Positions 7,541-11,151 of a stretch of 11,151 nucleotides of DNA are shown piece by piece. The position numbers and the translations under genes were made by a program. The stretch spans positions 1-11,151 of the forward strand of contig RCSS01000068.1 in NCBI GenBank assembly GCA_004000155.1, in the 5' to 3' direction. The notes beneath the pieces were generated by a model, which saw only the letters and a list, made by a program, of their open reading frames with translations, did no database searches and had not been told where the DNA came from. The stretch comes from Tubulinosema ratisbonensis (Eukaryota > Microsporidia > Tubulinosematidae). Position 1 is the stretch's first letter, and each line of letters begins with the position of its first letter.

Positions 7541-8130
7541 ATTTTGATATCAATTTGTATTTATTTACTTAAACTGATACAAATAATTAAAAATAAATTT
7601 TATTTGTTATTTTATGTCTTATAAAAAAATAGAATATCAATCAATTAAAATCAATCAAAAAAAATTTAAAATTTAATATTTTAAAATTTTATATTTTTTT
7701 TTAATTTTTAATTTTTAGTTTTATATTTTTATATTTTTTAAATATTTTTGTAATTTAATTTTTATATTTTTGTAATTTTATTATATTTTTATATTTTATA
7801 TTTTAATTTAATGTTTAATATTAAATATTTTTATATTTTATTTTTATATTTTATTTTATTTATTTTATATTTTATATTTTATTTATTTTGTATTTTATAT
7901 TTTATATTTTATATTTTATTTATTTTATATTTTTATCTTTTATATTTTAATGAATTTAATTATTTTTTTATATTTTGTATTTTATATTTTATATTTTAAT
8001 GAATTTAATTATTTTCTTATATTTTATATTTAATTTTATTTTTTTTCTTAAATTTATTTTTAATATTTAATTTATTTTAGAACGTTTTTTTTAATATTTA
8101 ATTATTTTTTTAAATTTTTTTATTTATTTA
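7541..8130. repeat. T-biased low-complexity tract
   Basis: Almost 600 bp between the divergent UBX and MZT1 genes, nearly free of G and C from about 7680 on. The + strand is heavily T over A. The core (7800-8040) consists of ATATTTT-like units, with a longer duplication: TATATTTTAATGAATTTAAT occurs at 7941 and 7990, 49 bp apart. Replication slippage explains the pattern. An open frame through 7811-7999 only translates the repeat and is not a gene. Confidence 0.8.
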
Positions 8131-8133
8131 TCC

Positions 8134-8286
8134 ATGCTAGAACTTACAGAAAAAAGGTTACATTTTTGCAAACTGTTAGGAATAGACTTAGATGAAAACA
8201 CTTTAAAATGCATCATTTCTCTTTTAGAAATGGATTGTAACCCAGAAAACTTAGCAATAATTTACAATGAAATGTTAGATAAATAA
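8134..8286 (+). CDS. MZT1: MOZART1-like gamma-tubulin complex protein
   Basis: A 50-codon gene from ATG 8134 to TAA 8284-8286. Residues 7-47 match the MZT1/Gip1 family pattern: a leading helix with CKLLG, then LDENTLKCIISLLE, then the family hallmark NPENLAII (NPEALA in most members) and a final NEML helix. MZT1 is a very small helical protein that binds the N-termini of gamma-tubulin complex proteins and helps recruit and activate microtubule-nucleating complexes at the spindle pole. The family is usually about 70-85 residues; this one keeps the core and drops the tails. CC directly precedes the ATG. The stop is overlapped by AATAAA (8282-8287), and only 21 bp separate it from the stop of the convergent transporter gene. 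Codon use is clearly unlike the T-run tract upstream. Confidence 0.85.
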   Translation: MLELTEKRLHFCKLLGIDLDENTLKCIISLLEMDCNPENLAIIYNEMLDK

Positions 8287-8307
8287 AAATATTTTTTATA
8301 ATTTTTT

Positions 8308-9477
8308 TTACTGAAAAGAAGGTTTTTTACCTTTTGTCTCTTTAAAAAGCACTAAAATCACACAAAATGNTGTTAACAAATAAGTAGCAAAAAAGTAAAA
8401 AGATTTCTTACCAAATTTTTTGTACATCTGCTTAAAAATGTATGGCACTGCAAAGGTAAGTGCCCAGTTAAAGTTTACTGNTATTTCCAGCCCTGCGTTA
8501 AGATAATCTTCTGGAAAGATTTCACCACAAATTGACCACACAATCGGTCCTAAACCAAAAGAGAATCCTACATAAAACAGCATAAGAAACACTAAAACAT
8601 AATCAGTCAAAGCTACACCAAATAAACATCCACAATCTACGATGATAGAAAGAAGTAACATAATTTTTCTACCAAACTTTTCTACAAAAAACATTGTAAA
8701 AATGGTAGAAAAAAATAAAACACTTCCACCAATCAAAGTGTTCATTTTTGCTTTTGAAGGATCTGATTGGACNTCATTTGAGAAAAAGATTATTCCGTTT
8801 ATACAACTTAATTGTTGAGTGATGTGTAAAAACACAGCTAAAAACAAACTTTTTCTTGCATCTTTGTTAAGAATTAAGTCAATAAACCCTTTTCTCACGT
8901 TGTTTTCACTTAAACTCACTTTTTTCACCCAAAAAAGAGAAAATAAATGAACAATCAAAAAAGAGATGTAAATGAAATAAGGTACTAAAAAATTCTTATT
9001 TTCAAAAGTAAAACACAAAACTTGTCCAATTACCACTCCAAACACAATAAACAATTGGTGTAATCCACCAATCATCCCTTTTTTCTCCAAAGAAGCAATA
9101 TTACTGAGATAAACAGGCACTGAATTACCAATAAACCCAAAACCATAACCCTGAATTATTCTCCCAGCAAAAAGTAAATAAGAATTTTTACCAAATACAA
9201 TTAATAACACACCAATAAGAAATAATAAATCTATTAACATTAACATAAATTTCTTATTAATTTTTATAAAAGGTGTAATTAAATTGGAAAGAATGGCACT
9301 GAGAGCAAAGATAGAAATAAACAATTCATATGATTTATCAGAGATTGTATAACCATTACTACCTGATTTAGTCAGTGGTACTTTTAATAAATCATAAATG
9401 GTTAAGTTAATGCCAAAATTAATACTTGTTAGTGAGCCAAGAATGGCTGAAGTCCACATTTCTTTTTGTGATAGCAT
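8308..9477 (-). CDS. MFS sugar transporter (hexose-type)
   Basis: A 389-residue, 12-helix member of the sugar porter family of the major facilitator superfamily, expected in the plasma membrane and probably importing host sugars. Signatures in order: FGIN in helix 1 (21-24), GRIIQGYGFG after helix 3 (105-114), PVYLSNIA (121-128), HQLFIVFGVVIGQ in helix 5 (140-152), QQLSCINGIIFFSN in helix 7 (221-234, including the QLS sugar-selectivity motif), VEKFGRK (265-271), PIVWSICGEIFP (311-322) and KETKG (379-383, for the usual PETKG). It is about 60-110 residues shorter than typical. The central loop between helices 6 and 7 is only about 25-30 residues and lacks the PESPR motif, and both termini are trimmed. 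CCCC lies directly before the ATG. Three N bases leave three residues undefined. Confidence 0.9.
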   Translation of the reverse strand: MLSQKEMWTSAILGSLTSINFGINLTIYDLLKVPLTKSGSNGYTISDKSYELFISIFALSAILSNLITPFIKINKKFMLMLIDLLFLIGVLLIVFGKNSYLLFAGRIIQGYGFGFIGNSVPVYLSNIASLEKKGMIGGLHQLFIVFGVVIGQVLCFTFENKNFLVPYFIYISFLIVHLFSLFWVKKVSLSENNVRKGFIDLILNKDARKSLFLAVFLHITQQLSCINGIIFFSNXVQSDPSKAKMNTLIGGSVLFFSTIFTMFFVEKFGRKIMLLLSIIVDCGCLFGVALTDYVLVFLMLFYVGFSFGLGPIVWSICGEIFPEDYLNAGLEIXVNFNWALTFAVPYIFKQMYKKFGKKSFYFFATYLLTXFCVILVLFKETKGKKPSFQ

Positions 9478-9481
9478 GGGG
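9478..9481 (-). promoter_or_regulatory. CCCC directly before the transporter start
   Basis: GGGG on the + strand at 9478-9481 reads CCCC on the minus strand, immediately adjacent to the ATG at 9477. It is the clearest example in this window of the microsporidian C-run start signal and fixes the start. Confidence 0.55.
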
Positions 9482-9604
9482 AAATTTTTATGTTTATTTT
9501 GTATTTTTTTATTCTTAGAATTTAATTTAACCTAAAATGATTTTTTTAAATAAACATTTCTTTAATTAATCTCAAATATTATTTTTTAATAAAATTCTAA
9601 AAGA

Positions 9605-9720
9605 TTTTTAATAAATATTTAAAAAATTAAATAAATATTTATTTTAAATAATAATGTTAAATAAATATTTAAATATCTTTTATAAAAGTAATATTTAAAA
9701 TATTGGATAAATATTTAAGT
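9605..9720. repeat. Cluster of TAAATATTTA palindromes
   Basis: The palindrome AAATATTT, mostly within AATAAATATTTAA, occurs about four times in 115 bp, with looser copies between. The spacing is irregular, so it is not a simple tandem array. It lies upstream of the transporter start and could be only AT-rich sequence drift. Confidence 0.5.
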
Positions 9721-9760
9721 ATTGTAAAAAATAATTCTTTTATTTACCATTCCTAACACC

Positions 9761-9853
9761 CTAATTGATAGCCAAAATAATGTAACTGAACAGCATAATA
9801 ATCACAAACTTAACTATATTGTATTTCTTAGTGTAATTCTGAGAAGTATCCAT
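9761..9853 (-). CDS. Possible 30-residue single-span membrane microprotein
   Basis: A 30-codon frame from ATG 9853 to TAG 9761-9763. The N-terminus is polar and basic (MDTSQNYTKKYN), followed by a hydrophobic segment of about 17 residues (13-29) that reaches almost to the C-terminus, the layout of a tail-anchored or small ER/mitochondrial membrane protein. Two features support it: GGGG lies 4-7 bases before the ATG, matching the G-run form of the microsporidian start signal, and codons such as CAG, AAG, GTG, CTG and TTC are unlike the surrounding A/T runs. I cannot assign it to a family; it is shorter than OST4, RAMP4 or Sec61-beta/gamma and shows no signature of them. A chance frame of this size is possible. 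Confidence 0.4.
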   Translation of the reverse strand: MDTSQNYTKKYNIVKFVIIMLFSYIILAIN

Positions 9854-9856
9854 TTA

Positions 9857-9860
9857 CCCC
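9857..9860 (-). promoter_or_regulatory. GGGG motif before the microprotein start
   Basis: CCCC on the + strand at 9857-9860 reads GGGG on the minus strand, at -7 to -4 before the ATG at 9853. The GGG-like form is the described alternative to the CCC-like motif in Microsporidia. Confidence 0.35.
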
Positions 9861-9911
9861 TTTATTCTTTTTTTACTAATATAAATAAAAAAGGAGATTA
9901 TCCAATTAAAC

Positions 9912-9972
9912 ACCCATCAGAATAACTGTTCATCATTTTCAGAACAGGTCAGTGGTTACTCATCATGTGGGT
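9912..9972. ncRNA. Candidate structured RNA or cruciform element
   Basis: The 61-bp stretch is about 41% G+C (25 of 61) amid very AT-rich DNA. Its ends pair (ACCCA at 9912-9916 with TGGGT at 9968-9972) and so does its centre (CTGTTC at 9926-9931 with GAACAG at 9942-9947, 10-nt loop). The arms between are unequal (9 and 20 nt), so the fold would have an internal bulge. A TATAAATA lies about 30 bp upstream at 9882-9889. I see no tRNA or known RNA signature, and the strand is undecided. Confidence 0.3.
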
Positions 9973-10097
9973 AGAGGGGTATAAAAAATTTATTTATATA
10001 CTTAAAAAAATAAAAAATAAATTATTTAAATTAAAAAATAAGAACATAAAATTAATAAATTATTATTTTTAATTAAATCTAAAAAATATTTAAGGTA

Positions 10098-10340
10098 TGT
10101 CCTTTACTTTTAATATATTAAAATTAAAAGTAGTTTAAAACTTTATATAAAGTAAGATTAATAAATTCTCTTCTATCTAAAATACTTATTATGACACAAT
10201 AAAACGGTTAACAGACAATATTATAAAATAAGGGCAATATTTTCTTAAATTCTTCGAATTTCATTTTTTAATATATTAAAATGTTAATATATAAAAATAA
10301 ATGGATAAAAAATCTGTCCTTTTTTTATAACATATTAAAA
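10098..10340. repeat. 26-bp degenerate direct repeat and 10-bp inverted repeat
   Basis: TGTCCTTT begins both 10098-10123 and 10315-10340. The two 26-mers match without gaps at 22 of 26 positions and both end ATATTAAAA. The first copy also overlaps a perfect inverted repeat, TACTTTTAAT (10105-10114) with ATTAAAAGTA (10123-10132). A related TTTTAATATATTAAAA lies near 10267. The second copy ends about 75 bp before the SANT gene start, so the pair may be part of its promoter or an old element border. Confidence 0.5.
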
Positions 10341-10405
10341 CTTTTGAAAATATAAAAAATTTTAAGTACAATAAGTATTGTATTTAAATTTTAATATGGT
10401 GATAT

Positions 10406-10407
10406 CC
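10406..10407 (+). promoter_or_regulatory. CC start-proximal motif of the SANT gene
   Basis: ATCCTT sits with CC at -8/-7 before ATG 10414; the same ATCCTT spacing precedes the CENP-C start (CC read on the minus strand at 5811-5812). It supports 10414 over the upstream ATG at 10396 and the TTG at 10378. Confidence 0.35.
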
Positions 10408-10413
10408 TTCGAA

Positions 10414-11030
10414 ATGACTTATAAAAAAATAAAATGGGATTTTAAAACCACAGAAAAGCTAATACTTCTAAGTCATGAACCTGCTACCCACGAAAGGNTT
10501 TNAGCAGCAAAANACAANCCNAAAGCACTTAAAAANGAATGGCAGGNGCTTNCTATGCACTTTGGANAAAACTGTTCACCTCAAATTGTTAAAACAAAAT
10601 ACAANANNNTTNTTTCTACATACAGGACANTAGTGNGTGACCACANGAAAAGTGGAACCNAAAGGAATCATTGGCTTTATTTNNAAATTTTTAATAGCTN
10701 AATAATAGATAAAGGAGGAGANATAGTTCCACAAAATTATATTGAATNTGNAGANTACACAATAACAGAGCAGCTTACTGAGAACTATGAAGAAGTTAAT
10801 TTTAGCCTTGATAAAATAAAATCTAGCGAACAGTTAATTAAAAAAAACAAAAATCTTCTTCAAATGTTAAGCACCGAATTCTTGAGCTCATACTTAATAA
10901 ATTAGAGGATGAAAAAGTAGAGAAGGAAGAAAAGGAAAAGGAATTTGTTAAGGTAGAAGAGTTAAATAAACAGATAGCCAATATTAACAACAATTTGGAT
11001 GTAATTATGGAGTTTTTAAATAAAAATTAA
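10414..11030 (+). pseudogene. Frameshifted Myb/SANT-like DNA-binding protein gene
   Basis: The first part (ATG 10414 to TAG 10903-10905) encodes a Myb/SANT-like (MADF/trihelix-type) domain: KIKWDFKTTEKL starts helix 1, EWQxLxMHFG helix 2, SPQIVKTKY then STYRT helix 3, followed by KSGT and HWLY. Around 10840-10900 the reading shifts into another frame, where a Lys/Glu-rich coiled coil continues to TAA 11028-11030. The likely shift site is the A-rich run at 10840-10853; the second frame has a stop at 10839-10841, so the shift lies after that. The start at 10414 is chosen because CC sits 7-8 bases upstream; ATG 10396 is possible and TTG 10378 unlikely. About 25 N bases occur at 10498-10755. Proteins of this type are often transposon-borne (Harbinger elements carry one) or form multicopy families. 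Whether the gene is broken or miscalled cannot be decided here. Confidence 0.6.
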
Positions 11031-11048
11031 TGATATGATATTTTAAAT

Positions 11049-11151
11049 TTAATTTAATTTAATTATAAACTTGATTAAAAATCCAACAAGCCGCCATAAA
11101 TAAGTATATATAGTAATTAGTTTCACCGTTTGTAATTTCATATGTAAATCC
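11049..11151 (-). other. Short open frames running to the window edge
   Basis: Two minus-strand frames overlap here. One enters from the edge and stays open for 30 codons to TAA 11059-11061; it contains MAACWIFNQVYN. The other starts at ATG 11141 and runs 30 codons to a TAA ending at 11049. Neither shows a known signature. The first may be the C-terminal end of a gene convergent with the SANT gene, lying mostly outside the window. Confidence 0.25.

Larger units (their letters stand above)
9482..10413. other. AT-rich intergenic region upstream of the SANT gene
   Basis: The region holds four things, given their own entries: palindrome-rich repeats (9605-9720), a possible microprotein gene (9761-9853), a GC-elevated hairpin (9912-9972), and a direct repeat with an inverted repeat (10098-10340). 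The remainder is A/T run sequence with no readable gene. A + strand frame of about 34 codons from ATG 9965 is Lys/Ile-rich low complexity and is not called. Confidence 0.55.

Noticed and set aside
7811..7999. Plus-strand 62-codon frame rich in Phe, Tyr, Leu and Ile
   Set aside because: It is a translation of the ATATTTT low-complexity tract and has no coding character.

Overview
The window looks like microsporidian nuclear DNA. It is extremely AT-rich, and every clear gene is a short, intron-free eukaryotic housekeeping gene. The proteins are shrunken and Lys/Asn/Ile-rich, and most start codons sit a few bases after a short C-run or G-run, which is the start-site signal described in Microsporidia. 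I cannot name the species. Scattered N bases mark uncertain consensus positions and are unusually dense in one gene near the right end.

Layout. 1-468: AT-rich, no gene seen. 469-1659 (-): a 396-residue protein I do not recognise. 1784-4099 (+): gamma subunit of the COPI coat (SEC21), divergent from the first gene across about 125 bp. 4100-4790: non-coding, with a GC-elevated cluster of perfect hairpins (4161-4284) that could be a structured RNA. 4791-5804 (-): CENP-C/Mif2 kinetochore protein. 5805-6974: long intergenic stretch with an inverted repeat and an 84-bp degenerate tandem repeat. 6975-7532 (-): UBA-coiled-coil-UBX protein, a probable Cdc48 adaptor. 7541-8130: strongly T-biased low-complexity tract. 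8134-8286 (+): a 50-codon gene that matches MOZART1 (MZT1), the small gamma-tubulin-complex protein. 8308-9477 (-): sugar transporter of the major facilitator superfamily, tail to tail with MZT1. 9478-10413: AT-rich, with a possible 30-residue membrane microprotein (9761-9853, -), a GC-elevated hairpin (9912-9972), palindrome clusters and a direct repeat. 10414-11030 (+): a frameshifted Myb/SANT-like gene full of ambiguous bases, probably a decaying multicopy or transposon-derived gene. 11031-11151: the edge, with short open frames on the minus strand.

The genes do not form a pathway or an operon. They cover basic cell biology: vesicle coat (SEC21), centromere (CENP-C), microtubule nucleation (MZT1), ubiquitin/Cdc48 handling (UBX) and sugar uptake, probably from the host (MFS). 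The observations most worth following are the very small MZT1 gene, the CENP-C with an eroded CENP-C motif, the two candidate structured RNAs, and the SANT gene whose ambiguous bases fall evenly across codon positions.
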